A stretch of 64,000 nt of DNA from Alterisphingorhabdus sp038748365 (GTDB lineage: Bacteria > Pseudomonadota > Alphaproteobacteria > Sphingomonadales > Sphingomonadaceae): NCBI GenBank assembly GCA_038748365.1, contig JBCDIZ010000003.1:298241-362240 (forward strand). Reading direction: 5' to 3'. Position 1 is the stretch's first letter; each line of letters opens with the position of its first letter. The translations under genes and the position numbers were made by a program. The notes beneath the pieces are model-generated. The model searched no databases. It had not been told where the DNA came from and saw only the letters and a list, made by a program, of their open reading frames with translations. Of this stretch, positions 26,840 to 34,633 are shown one piece after another.

Positions 26840-27805
26840 ATGGCTATGAACAAGGATTATGAACCCATTTCTGCGCGCTCAGGCAAGGGGCTCGGCATAA
26901 GGCCGCTGATCTTTTTCGCACTGATCGCCTTTATTGGTGGTGGTATCGCCACCGGATGGGCGATGTCGCGCTTCAATCTGCTGGGTGGGGAGAGCGAAGC
27001 CGCAACCACCGGCACCAGTGAGACCGAGGCACAGGTGAGCGAGCCTGTGCGCCAGCTTGATCAAAGGATTCAGGCCGATGGTACTGTGGCCAGCGCAACC
27101 CCTTCATCGGCACCTTCCGCTGCAACGAACAACGCCATTGCGAGCGATGCGTCACTTGTGGGTACCGGCCTGTCGCGGCGTGTTGCCGAGCTGGAGGACC
27201 GCCTGTCACGTATTAATGTGCAGGCACAGGCAGCATCGGGCAATGCGGCACGCGCCGAAGGGCTGCTGATCGCCTTTGCCGCTCGCCGCGCGCTCGATAC
27301 CGGGTCGCCGCTTGGCTATATTGAGGAACAACTCAAACTGCGCTTTGGCGCGGCGCAGCCCAATGCCGTCGCCACAATTATCGAAGCCTCGCGCAAGCCG
27401 GTCACCATGGATGCGCTGCGCACCGGGCTGGCAGAGATTTCGCCTTCCTCTACCGGAGCACATCCGGAGGAGAATTGGTGGGAATCCTTCCGGCGCGAGA
27501 CCAGCGAACTGTTTGTGCTGCGCAAACAGGGATCGCCATCACCTGCACCCGAACAGAGACTGGAGCGGGCAGCAACCTATCTGGAATCAGAACGGGTTGC
27601 TGAAGCCTTGGCCGAGGTCCAGAAACTGCCTAATCAGGAACCAGTGGAGGATTGGGTAGATTTGGCCAAACGCTATACCACGGCGCGGCAGGCGCTCGAT
27701 TTTATTGAGACTGCTGCAATATTGGAGCCACGTGAATTGCGCACCGGTGAAGGCGAGCGGGTGGAACAGCCTTCGCCTCTCTCTGCCGAATCAGAAGCTC
27801 GTTAG
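26840..27805 (+). CDS. Mic60/mitofilin-like inner-membrane protein
   Basis: A 321-residue protein with a single N-terminal membrane helix (LIFFALIAFIGGGIATGWAM), a long periplasmic Ala/Ser/Thr-rich stretch, a coiled-coil segment (VAELEDRLSRINVQAQAASG) and a conserved-looking C-terminal domain (LIAFAARRALDTGSPLGYIEEQL to VEDWVDLAKRYTTARQALDFIE). This architecture and a place directly after hemC-hemD are known for alphaproteobacterial Mic60, the ancestor of mitochondrial mitofilin, which shapes inner-membrane folds. Similarity is weak by eye, so this is an informed inference. Start ATG 26840 or 26846; a GTG at 26801 is less likely. Ends four bases into the convergent glucokinase gene. Confidence 0.6.
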   Translation: MAMNKDYEPISARSGKGLGIRPLIFFALIAFIGGGIATGWAMSRFNLLGGESEAATTGTSETEAQVSEPVRQLDQRIQADGTVASATPSSAPSAATNNAIASDASLVGTGLSRRVAELEDRLSRINVQAQAASGNAARAEGLLIAFAARRALDTGSPLGYIEEQLKLRFGAAQPNAVATIIEASRKPVTMDALRTGLAEISPSSTGAHPEENWWESFRRETSELFVLRKQGSPSPAPEQRLERAATYLESERVAEALAEVQKLPNQEPVEDWVDLAKRYTTARQALDFIETAAILEPRELRTGEGERVEQPSPLSAESEAR

Positions 27806-28764
27806 CTTCGCGCCAACATCGCCGCCATGCCGAACAAGCCCGGCTCCTCGGCCACCAGAAGCCGTACTGGCAAGCTTTCCATATGCTGTTGATAGCGCCC
27901 TTTGGCCGTGAACCGTTTGGCAAAGCCTGAACGCGGCAGATAGTCTGCAAGCCGCGCACCCAGACCACCGGCAATCACCACCGCTGACGCGCCTTGGGCA
28001 ATGGCAATATCCCCTGCCACTGCCCCCAGTGACAAACAAAACCGCTTCAATGCTTGCACCGCAAGCTCATCCTCTCCGGACAGAGCCTGTTGCCATAGCA
28101 CCGGATCATCTTCGGGCTGAGACGTTTTGCCCTGCTGTGCCGCCAGCGTTTCATAAATCGGTCTGAGCCCAGGGCCGGACACTATGCGCTCAATCGACAC
28201 TCGGTCATGAATTTTGCGCAGGTGCGCTAATAGCGCATCCTCAAAATCATCCAGCGGCGCGAAATCCAGATGGCCGCCTTCGGTCGGGATGACATGATAA
28301 TCGCCATTGGCCAGCCGCAGCACACTGGCAATGCCCAGGCCGGTTCCGGGACCGATAATGCTTATCACGCCGCTTTCGGGCCATGTCGCAGGGCCACAGA
28401 GATGCGCCAGATCATCACTCCCACTCTGCGCCACCGTATGGCCAACCGCGTCGAAATCATTGCAGACAACACAGCGATCCAGATCAAGTGTGTCGGCGAT
28501 GGTTCTTCGGTCGATCACCCAAGGGTTGTTTGTAAAACGCAACACATCGCCCTTTACCGACCCCGCCATGGCAATCGCTCCCTGACGCGGCACAGGCAGA
28601 GCAAGTGTGTCGATATAGCTGCGCCAAGCGGCTTCAATCGTCGCATGATCCGCAACACGCTTTGTCGCAATCTGTTCCAGCCGGACAGGCCTGCCATCTG
28701 CGATAATCGCAATGGCAAAGCGGGCATGGGTGCCGCCAATATCTGCGACAATAGCCTTTGTCAT
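27802..28764 (-). CDS. glk: Glucokinase
   Basis: A 320-residue bacterial-type glucokinase (PF02685) that phosphorylates glucose with ATP. The phosphate loop IVADIGGTHARFAIAI opens the protein; other marks are AMAGSVKGDVLRFTNNPWVID, VVCNDFDAVGHTV, IGPGTGLGIASVL, PTEGGHLDFAPLDDFE, and VSGPGLRPIYETL. Start ATG 28764 is the one placing the ATP motif at the right distance from the N-terminus; a longer frame to 28824 is not needed. It is convergent with the Mic60-like gene (four-base overlap at the stops) and 66 bases downstream of hemN. Confidence 0.95.
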   Translation of the reverse strand: MTKAIVADIGGTHARFAIAIIADGRPVRLEQIATKRVADHATIEAAWRSYIDTLALPVPRQGAIAMAGSVKGDVLRFTNNPWVIDRRTIADTLDLDRCVVCNDFDAVGHTVAQSGSDDLAHLCGPATWPESGVISIIGPGTGLGIASVLRLANGDYHVIPTEGGHLDFAPLDDFEDALLAHLRKIHDRVSIERIVSGPGLRPIYETLAAQQGKTSQPEDDPVLWQQALSGEDELAVQALKRFCLSLGAVAGDIAIAQGASAVVIAGGLGARLADYLPRSGFAKRFTAKGRYQQHMESLPVRLLVAEEPGLFGMAAMLARS

Positions 28765-28829
28765 GATAGTATCTGCTGCATGGAATATTAGCGATGCACC
28801 GATATCGACCGGCTTGCAATACAAGCGGT

Positions 28830-30152
28830 TTAGATAGCGCTGCTCAACACCTTCGGCGCGAGATCGCGATAGCTGTCAAACTGCGCCGCTATCGAGCGGG
28901 CATAGGGCAGGCCGTCCGGCGCCAGGCGCAATACATCATCATGGTACGCGATCAGCCCGCGCTCAACAAAGGGCGCGAGCTGATCACGATGATGTCTGCC
29001 GTGGTTTAGCGCGGAGAGATCGGCGCTGCCATGGCAGAGTATATCAGCGATTATCGCGGCGCGACGCTGGTCATCCAGCGAGCGCCTGATGCCACGCGAA
29101 CTGGAAAGCCCCCCAGCTTCCAGTCGTCTACGATAATCGCCAATATTCTTTTCGTTCTGCACGATAAGATCGGGGAACTCGCTGATCGCGGAAGCTCCCA
29201 ATCCAAGCAGAACATCACTTTGGTCGTCGGTAAAACCCTGAAAATTGCGTCGCAATAGGCCGCTCTTGGCGACTTTGGCCAGCCGATCATGCGGCAGCGC
29301 GAAATGGTCAAAGCCAACCGGATAATAGCCAGCCTCGGTCAAGCGCTGATAGCCCAGTTTCGCCATGACAAAACGCTCTGTAGCGCCGGGCAGGTTAGCA
29401 TCGTCAATCTGACGCTGGCGCGGAATCAGTGTCGGCACATGCGCATAGCCGAACAGCGCGACCCGATCAGGCTTCAACGCAATTGCCTGTGTCAGGCAGC
29501 GATCCAGCTCTTCGCGACTCTGGCCTGGCAAACCATACATCAGATCAAAATTGAGAGACGAGATGCCGGCACGACGCAAGGCCTCGACAGTGACGATAAT
29601 ATCTTCTTTGGGCTGAATGCGACCAATCGCTTTCTGCAATTCAGGGGAAAAAGTCTGCACGCCAAGACTGGCATGGCTGATATGCGCGCTTCTGATGACC
29701 CGCACCCAATCTTCGCTAAAACTGCGCGGGTCCAACTCAATTGAAAATATCGGATTTTCGAGCCGGAATGTCAGCATCAGCATATCGAGCAGCCGGGTAA
29801 AGCGCAGCGGCCCCAAAGCATTGGGACTCCCCCCACCAAAGGCTATGCGCTTCACCCGGCCGCGGCCCCCAAGCCGCTGTGCTATTAGGTCAATCTCTTC
29901 ACCCAAGGCATTGAGATAGCTGTCAAGTCTGGCGACATGATTAGACTTGGCGGTGTTGCAGCCGCAATACCAGCAGATCTGTTCGCAAAACGGGATATGG
30001 ACATAAAGAGATATAGGCTGACCCGCAATTATGCCATCCAGCGCGGCCTCATGCTCGGCAACACCGATGGTGTCGACGAAATCCGCCGCTGTCGGATAGC
30101 TGGTATAACGGGGCACCGGCTGCTTGAGCAGTTCGGGATAATAGGTCCACAT
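28830..30152 (-). CDS. hemN: Oxygen-independent coproporphyrinogen III oxidase
   Basis: A 440-residue radical SAM enzyme that decarboxylates coproporphyrinogen III without oxygen. The [4Fe-4S] motif is PFCEQICWYCGCNTAKSNH (CxxxCxxC plus the extra Cys of true HemN). It also has PVPRYTSYPTAADF at the start, AFGGGSPNAL, and IELDPRSFSEDW. The start ATG 30152 gives the usual N-terminus; an upstream ATG would include non-conserved sequence and the FNR sites. Two FNR-like boxes lie 37-72 bases upstream (30189-30224), consistent with induction at low oxygen. Confidence 0.95.
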   Translation of the reverse strand: MWTYYPELLKQPVPRYTSYPTAADFVDTIGVAEHEAALDGIIAGQPISLYVHIPFCEQICWYCGCNTAKSNHVARLDSYLNALGEEIDLIAQRLGGRGRVKRIAFGGGSPNALGPLRFTRLLDMLMLTFRLENPIFSIELDPRSFSEDWVRVIRSAHISHASLGVQTFSPELQKAIGRIQPKEDIIVTVEALRRAGISSLNFDLMYGLPGQSREELDRCLTQAIALKPDRVALFGYAHVPTLIPRQRQIDDANLPGATERFVMAKLGYQRLTEAGYYPVGFDHFALPHDRLAKVAKSGLLRRNFQGFTDDQSDVLLGLGASAISEFPDLIVQNEKNIGDYRRRLEAGGLSSSRGIRRSLDDQRRAAIIADILCHGSADLSALNHGRHHRDQLAPFVERGLIAYHDDVLRLAPDGLPYARSIAAQFDSYRDLAPKVLSSAI

Positions 30153-30188
30153 GGCGTCATGTTCTGAACCCTTTGCACCCCCAAGTCT

Positions 30189-30202
30189 TTGAGCCAGATC
30201 AA
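30189..30202. promoter_or_regulatory. FNR-like box 1 between hemN and ompW
   Basis: TTGAGCCAGATCAA matches TTGAT-N4-ATCAA in nine of ten positions. Centred 43 bases upstream of the hemN ATG and 89 upstream of ompW. An FNR-type regulator is encoded at 39936-40652. Confidence 0.65.
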
Positions 30203-30210
30203 AAAATCGC

Positions 30211-30224
30211 TTGTTCCAGATCAA
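30211..30224. promoter_or_regulatory. FNR-like box 2 between hemN and ompW
   Basis: TTGTTCCAGATCAA, 22 bases (about two helix turns) centre to centre from box 1. Eight or nine of ten consensus positions are kept. With a site centred near -41.5 this box would place transcription starts at about 30176 for hemN and 30259 for ompW, both reasonable leaders. Confidence 0.5.
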
Positions 30225-30284
30225 TGCAGCAACGCAACGCCCCACCTAAAGTGCAGCGCATTGAAGAAGAGTAAGGACAAGCCG

Positions 30285-30965
30285 ATGAGAACAAAGATGA
30301 AAAAGATGACGAAAATACTCGCAACCGCCGCCAGCTTGGGCGCTATGATGAGCGCTACGCCGGCATTTGCCGAACAGGGTGACTGGCTGCTTCGGGTTCG
30401 CGCCATCAATGTTGCGCCGAGCGAGACCAGCAGCAGCATTTTGCCTGCTTTCCCCGGAGAGCGTGTCAGCGTTGATAATTCCATCATGCCCGAGGTCGAC
30501 ATTACCTATATGGCGACCGATCATATCGGTTTTGAGCTGATCGCTGCGACTACCCAACACACTGCATCGGGCCGCACCGGCACCACTGGTGCTATTGGCG
30601 AACTGGCCGATACATGGGTGCTGCCACCGACGCTTACGGCGCAATATCATTTTGTGCCCGATGGCAAGATACGCCCTTATGTCGGTGCCGGTATCAACTA
30701 CACGCTCTTCTATGAAGAGGATGCCAGCAATGGACTGGTAGACGCGGTTGGCCCTACCAATGTCGATCTCGATGACAGCTTCGGTTTTGCCCTGCAAGCT
30801 GGCGTAGATATCGAGCTGAATGAGCGATTTTTCCTCAACTTCGATATCAAATATCTCGATATCGACACCACCGCGACACTGAATACCACCGCCGCTGGGA
30901 CACAACGGGTGAATATCTCCCTCGACCCGGTTGTTGTCGGTATTGGTCTTGGCATCAAACTATAG
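30285..30965 (+). CDS. ompW: OmpW family outer-membrane protein
   Basis: A 226-residue outer-membrane beta-barrel with a cleaved signal peptide (MRTKMKKMTKILATAASLGA to ATPAFAEQ). The mature start GDWLLRVRAINVAPSETSS and PEVDITYMATDHIGFELIAATTQHTAS match the OmpW family of eight-stranded barrels, and the end VNISLDPVVVGIGLGIKL carries a terminal aromatic-free strand. The start ATG 30285 has AAGGA eight bases before it; an in-frame start at 30189 would cover the FNR boxes. OmpW homologues are often induced in low oxygen, matching the shared upstream boxes. Confidence 0.93.
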   Translation: MRTKMKKMTKILATAASLGAMMSATPAFAEQGDWLLRVRAINVAPSETSSSILPAFPGERVSVDNSIMPEVDITYMATDHIGFELIAATTQHTASGRTGTTGAIGELADTWVLPPTLTAQYHFVPDGKIRPYVGAGINYTLFYEEDASNGLVDAVGPTNVDLDDSFGFALQAGVDIELNERFFLNFDIKYLDIDTTATLNTTAAGTQRVNISLDPVVVGIGLGIKL

Positions 30966-30993
30966 GGTCGCACCTGCATAGTGCATGATGCCG

Positions 30994-31025
30994 AAAGGGC
31001 GGGGGGTTATCCTCCGCTCTTTCTA
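30994..31025 (+). terminator. Rho-independent terminator after ompW
   Basis: AAAGGGCGGGGG (30994-31005) pairs with CCTCCGCTCTTT (31011-31022) with two G-U pairs and a five-base loop. A short T-rich tail (TTTCTATTTG) follows. It sits 29 bases after the ompW stop. Confidence 0.7.
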
Positions 31026-31056
31026 TTTGTCTGTCAGAAATGCTGTGAACGTGGTA

Positions 31057-31476
31057 CTACCAGGCAAAGTCTTTGCCTATTGTCTCAGCCTCTCGCCTAT
31101 ATTCAAATTCGCCCTCGCCAGACCAGCCATTGCCATCAGGAAAGCGGACTTCCACGCCGTCTAGCGCTTCCAGGTCAAACAGCCGCATATTCACACCGAC
31201 CATATCCGTTGGTCCGTGCTTCTCGGTAAACTCCTCCGACATGGTAAAATGCGTTGTTGCACAGCATATCGGGCAAGAGTGGATTTCAGCGCTTGCAAGC
31301 TCTTTGTCGCTGCGCGTTACGGATACTGTTTCTCCTTCTTGGTGAAATTGCGCAGAAGAGAAATAGCCCCACGCTCCACCTGATTTACGACACAGGCTGC
31401 AATTACAATCATGGATAAAGTCGGGTGCAGTCTCGATGGTGACGCTCACAGCGCCACAGATACAGGTTCCGGTCAT
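31057..31476 (-). CDS. GFA/CENP-V family zinc protein
   Basis: A 139-residue member of the glutathione-dependent formaldehyde-activating (GFA, PF04828) family. Zinc ligands are visible: CICGAVSV, CNCSLCRKSGGAWGYF, and CPICCATTHF. The start ATG 31476 (MTGTCICG) is the normal one. Most GFA paralogues are not shown to act on formaldehyde, so the reaction is uncertain; glutathione adduct chemistry is a fair family-level expectation. It follows the small ccoS-linked gene by 28 bases on the same strand, probably in the tail of the cco transcript. Confidence 0.88.
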   Translation of the reverse strand: MTGTCICGAVSVTIETAPDFIHDCNCSLCRKSGGAWGYFSSAQFHQEGETVSVTRSDKELASAEIHSCPICCATTHFTMSEEFTEKHGPTDMVGVNMRLFDLEALDGVEVRFPDGNGWSGEGEFEYRREAETIGKDFAW

Positions 31477-31504
31477 GGCTGGCCTCCTCTTGATCTGAAG
31501 AGTA

Positions 31505-31774
31505 TCATATTTTTGGCTTGTGCGTCGGCTTGACCTGATCCTTGCGCGAGCACATAGCGTGGCACGCGGTCTGACAATGGTCCATCGGGTCCTGCTCATC
31601 ATCGCCCAGCGGCACGGCGATGGTCTGTTCGACGCCATCGGACGAGCACAGGCTGATCAGCATCACGCTGCCCTCCGGCACCAGTATCTGCATCAGCACC
31701 GGGGTCATCGCCATGGTGGCGAGCGAGGACAAAGCCGGGGCAATGGCAAGACCATGGGTGCGGAACCACTGCAT
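31505..31774 (-). CDS. DUF2946-like small Cys/His protein downstream of ccoS
   Basis: An 89-residue protein whose ATG overlaps the ccoS stop by one base (TAATG), indicating translational coupling. It has a hydrophobic N-terminal helix (LAIAPALSSLATMAMTPVLM), then LISLCSSDGVEQTIAVPL and a cluster DHCQTACHAMC with Cys 67, 71, 75 and His 66, 72. CSSDG followed by an H/C pair is reminiscent of DUF2946 proteins, small exported proteins found near copper genes. A metal-binding role in oxidase assembly is inference from motif and place. Family assignment is tentative. Confidence 0.6.
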   Translation of the reverse strand: MQWFRTHGLAIAPALSSLATMAMTPVLMQILVPEGSVMLISLCSSDGVEQTIAVPLGDDEQDPMDHCQTACHAMCSRKDQVKPTHKPKI

Positions 31775-31950
31775 TATCCGCCCTCCCCATCATCATCGCC
31801 TGAAGTCGGCGCTTCATCGTCGATGAGAACGCGATGCGCGGCGCCGTCCAGATCCTCAAACTGGCCATTGCGCATGGCCCAGAAGAAGAAACCCAGGCCG
31901 CACAACCCCATGAACAGGGCGATAGGAATCAGGATCGCTAGACCGCTCAT
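31774..31950 (-). CDS. ccoS: cbb3-type oxidase assembly protein CcoS
   Basis: A 58-residue protein: MSGLAILIPIALFMGLCGLG then FFFWAMRNGQFEDLDGAA, typical of CcoS/FixS: one membrane helix, then the W-A-x-R-x-GQFEDL signature. The C-terminus is acidic (DDEAPTSGDDDGEGG). CcoS is needed for cofactor insertion (heme b/CuB) into CcoN. It overlaps ccoI by four bases and the following small gene by one base. Confidence 0.93.
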   Translation of the reverse strand: MSGLAILIPIALFMGLCGLGFFFWAMRNGQFEDLDGAAHRVLIDDEAPTSGDDDGEGG

Positions 31951-34145
31951 GCCGGTGCCGCCTGCATATTGGATATCGTTGCCATGGAAGTTTCGTTGCT
32001 ATCTTCGGTATGATCGGACGGCAGCGCCCGGCTCAAGCGCAGTGCATTGCCGACTACGATCAGCGAGGACAGCGACATCGCCACCGCCGCCACTAAAGGC
32101 GTGACCATGCCCGATATCGCCAGCGGCACCGCCAGCACATTATAGCCAATGGCGAGCGCGAAATTCTGTTGCACGATGGCCATGGTCCGCCGCGCCATAT
32201 GCACCGCCAGCGCCGGGCCCATCAGCGAATCCCCGGTGAACACCGCATCCGCCGCCTGCTGGCCAACATCGCTGGCCGAGCCGGGCGCCATCGAGACATG
32301 CGCCGCCGCCAGCGCCGGGCCATCATTCAGGCCATCGCCGACCATCAGGATATTGCGTCCAGTCGAGCTCAGCCGGTCGATGGTTTCCAGCTTGTCCTGC
32401 GGGCTGGCACCGGCCTGCGCCGTCAGTCCCAGCCGCCGTGCGACCGGGGCGACGGCATCAAGCGTATCGCCGGAGAGGATTGAGGCGGTCATACCCTTGT
32501 CGGCGAGCGCCGCCAGAGCGGTGTCGGCATCGGGGCGCAGCGGATCGGTGAAGCTGATCAGCTTGGCCTCAGCGCCGATGCTGAACGTGACTGCCAATCC
32601 CTCGCTCTGCACATCGCCTTTGCCGAGCCGAACCTCCTGCCCTTGCCACAGCGCGCGCATCCCTTTGCCCGCCACTTCACTCGGCTCGTCGATCTCCGCC
32701 GGAGTCAGTTTTTCGGCCAACAAAGCTTCACGCAATCCCTTGCTCAGCGGATGGCGGCTCGCCTGGGCCAACGCCAGCGCCACACTTTTCTCGTCAGCGG
32801 ACAGATGATCGATAGCACCAGGGCGTGGTCGGCCCAGTGTCAGCGTGCCGGTCTTGTCGAAAATCACATGATTGGCCGTCGCCAGCCGCTCCAGGGCGCT
32901 GCCATCCTTGACCAGCACCCCGCGCTTCATCAACGCTCCCGCTGCCACCACTTGCGCCGCCGGAACCGCAAGGCCAAGCGCACAGGGGCAGGTGATAATC
33001 AGCACCGCCACCGCGATCAGCAGCGACTGATGCACCCCCGCGCCCGCAATCATCCAGCCGGTGAACGACAACAGCGCCAGAGAGTGCACTACAGGCGCAT
33101 AATAGCGCGCAGCTTTGTCGGCGATGCGGACATGAAAGGAGCGATGCTGCCCTGCTTCATCCATCAACCGGGCAATATCGGCAATGCTGGTGTCATTGCC
33201 ACTGGCGGTGACGCGCACCCGCACTGGCGCGGTCAGGTTCACTGTGCCGGCATAGACCGCATCGCCCTTGCCCTTGTGCTGCGGATCGCTCTCACCGGTG
33301 AGCATCGCCATATCAAAGCCGCTCGCGCCCTGATCGATCACGCCATCGGCAGCCAGCCTTTCACCCGCCGCCAATTGCATCGTCATACCGGGCCGGATGT
33401 CGCGCGCCTTGGTCCATAAGGTCGTGCCATCCGGCTGCACCACCATCGCACCCGGCGCGCTTTTGCCGAGTAGCGCGGCAATGCCGCTGCGCGCCTTGTC
33501 GCGCATCATGCCATCGAGCGCGCGTCCGGCGAGCAGGAAGAAGAGCAGCATCACCACACCATCAAAATAGGCATGCGGTCCGTCGGTCGCGGTTTCATAA
33601 AGGCTGAGGCCGGTGGCCAGCAAAATGCCGATGCTGATCGGCACATCCATATTGGTGCGCGCATGCTTGAGCGCCATCAGCGCCGAAGCAAAAAACGGAC
33701 GGCCCGAATAAGCGATCACCGGAATGGCGATCAGCGCCGAGAGCCAGTGAAACAACGTCCGCGTCTCGCCATCGGCCCCCGACCAGATGCTGACCGAGAG
33801 CAGCATGATATTCATCATGCCAAAACCGGCCACCGCCAGCGCGCGCAGCAGCGCTTTGCTTGATCCCTTTTCCTCAGCCAGCGGATTATCCGCCAATATT
33901 TGCGCCTCAAAGCCGATATCCTCAATCGCGCGCAGCAGATCGGCTTCGCTCAGCGCCGGATCATGCGAAATCGCGACCTGTTTCGAGGAGAAATTGACCC
34001 GCGCCGCCGCGACACCGGGAACTGCATTCAGCCCGCGCTCAATCTTTGAGATGCAGCCAGCACAGCGAATAGCGGGCACGGCAAAGCGGCTATCCTCACA
34101 GGCAGGGGCATCATCGACCGCAACAGGCGCGTAGGCGGCGTTCAC
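31947..34145 (-). CDS. ccoI: Copper-translocating P-type ATPase CcoI/FixI
   Basis: A 732-residue P1B-type ATPase that exports copper across the inner membrane for cbb3 assembly. An N-terminal HMA domain has AIRCAGCISKIERGL (CxxC). Eight membrane helices include the metal-binding IITCPCALGLAVP. The phosphorylation site is IFDKTGTLTLGRP, the hinge MVGDGLNDGPALAAAHV and ATP pocket SRHPLSKGL. The HMA domain, CPC motif and place between ccoH and ccoS identify it as CcoI rather than a detoxification pump. Four-base overlaps on both sides. Confidence 0.95.
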   Translation of the reverse strand: MNAAYAPVAVDDAPACEDSRFAVPAIRCAGCISKIERGLNAVPGVAAARVNFSSKQVAISHDPALSEADLLRAIEDIGFEAQILADNPLAEEKGSSKALLRALAVAGFGMMNIMLLSVSIWSGADGETRTLFHWLSALIAIPVIAYSGRPFFASALMALKHARTNMDVPISIGILLATGLSLYETATDGPHAYFDGVVMLLFFLLAGRALDGMMRDKARSGIAALLGKSAPGAMVVQPDGTTLWTKARDIRPGMTMQLAAGERLAADGVIDQGASGFDMAMLTGESDPQHKGKGDAVYAGTVNLTAPVRVRVTASGNDTSIADIARLMDEAGQHRSFHVRIADKAARYYAPVVHSLALLSFTGWMIAGAGVHQSLLIAVAVLIITCPCALGLAVPAAQVVAAGALMKRGVLVKDGSALERLATANHVIFDKTGTLTLGRPRPGAIDHLSADEKSVALALAQASRHPLSKGLREALLAEKLTPAEIDEPSEVAGKGMRALWQGQEVRLGKGDVQSEGLAVTFSIGAEAKLISFTDPLRPDADTALAALADKGMTASILSGDTLDAVAPVARRLGLTAQAGASPQDKLETIDRLSSTGRNILMVGDGLNDGPALAAAHVSMAPGSASDVGQQAADAVFTGDSLMGPALAVHMARRTMAIVQQNFALAIGYNVLAVPLAISGMVTPLVAAVAMSLSSLIVVGNALRLSRALPSDHTEDSNETSMATISNMQAAPA

Positions 34146-34633
34146 AATATCTCGCTCCGCATGCGATAGCTCTGGCCCGCGCGGTCAATCTCGATCTGCA
34201 ACTTCCAGCGACCTTCCGGCACCGGCTCGACACTGCGATAGACGCCTGGCGCACTCTCGGTCAGCTGGAAGGTGAAAGCATCAGCACGACCCACCGGGTG
34301 CATCGCCTCGGCGGTGATGTTGGCGCCGGTCAGCGGCAACTTGTCATCACCCTGAGCAATGCGCATCACCACATAGCCATCCTCACGCAGCGGCTCTGAT
34401 ATGGTCCAGCCATACATTTCCTGCGCCCGCGCCGCTTCCAACCATTCATTATATTTCTGGCTAGCGACATAGCTGTTATCCACCACCGTGCCGCCAAAGC
34501 TGGAAATGGCATAGCGCGCCATCACCAGATTGACCGCGATGATCACCCCGAAAAACGCAATAAACATCGCCAGCGCATGATAGCCGGTGAATTTCTTGGG
34601 CGGCTTGCGGCCATTATTCATGGTCATGCTCAC
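34142..34633 (-). CDS. ccoH: cbb3 oxidase maturation protein CcoH/FixH
   Basis: A 163-residue FixH-family protein: a single N-terminal helix (FTGYHALAMFIAFFGVIIAVNLVM) and a periplasmic immunoglobulin-like domain with SFGGTVVDNSYVASQKYNEWLEAARAQEMYGW, characteristic of the family. It takes part in copper-dependent oxidase assembly with CcoG and CcoI. ATGA overlaps with ccoG upstream and ccoI downstream show coupled translation. Confidence 0.93.
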   Translation of the reverse strand: MSMTMNNGRKPPKKFTGYHALAMFIAFFGVIIAVNLVMARYAISSFGGTVVDNSYVASQKYNEWLEAARAQEMYGWTISEPLREDGYVVMRIAQGDDKLPLTGANITAEAMHPVGRADAFTFQLTESAPGVYRSVEPVPEGRWKLQIEIDRAGQSYRMRSEIL

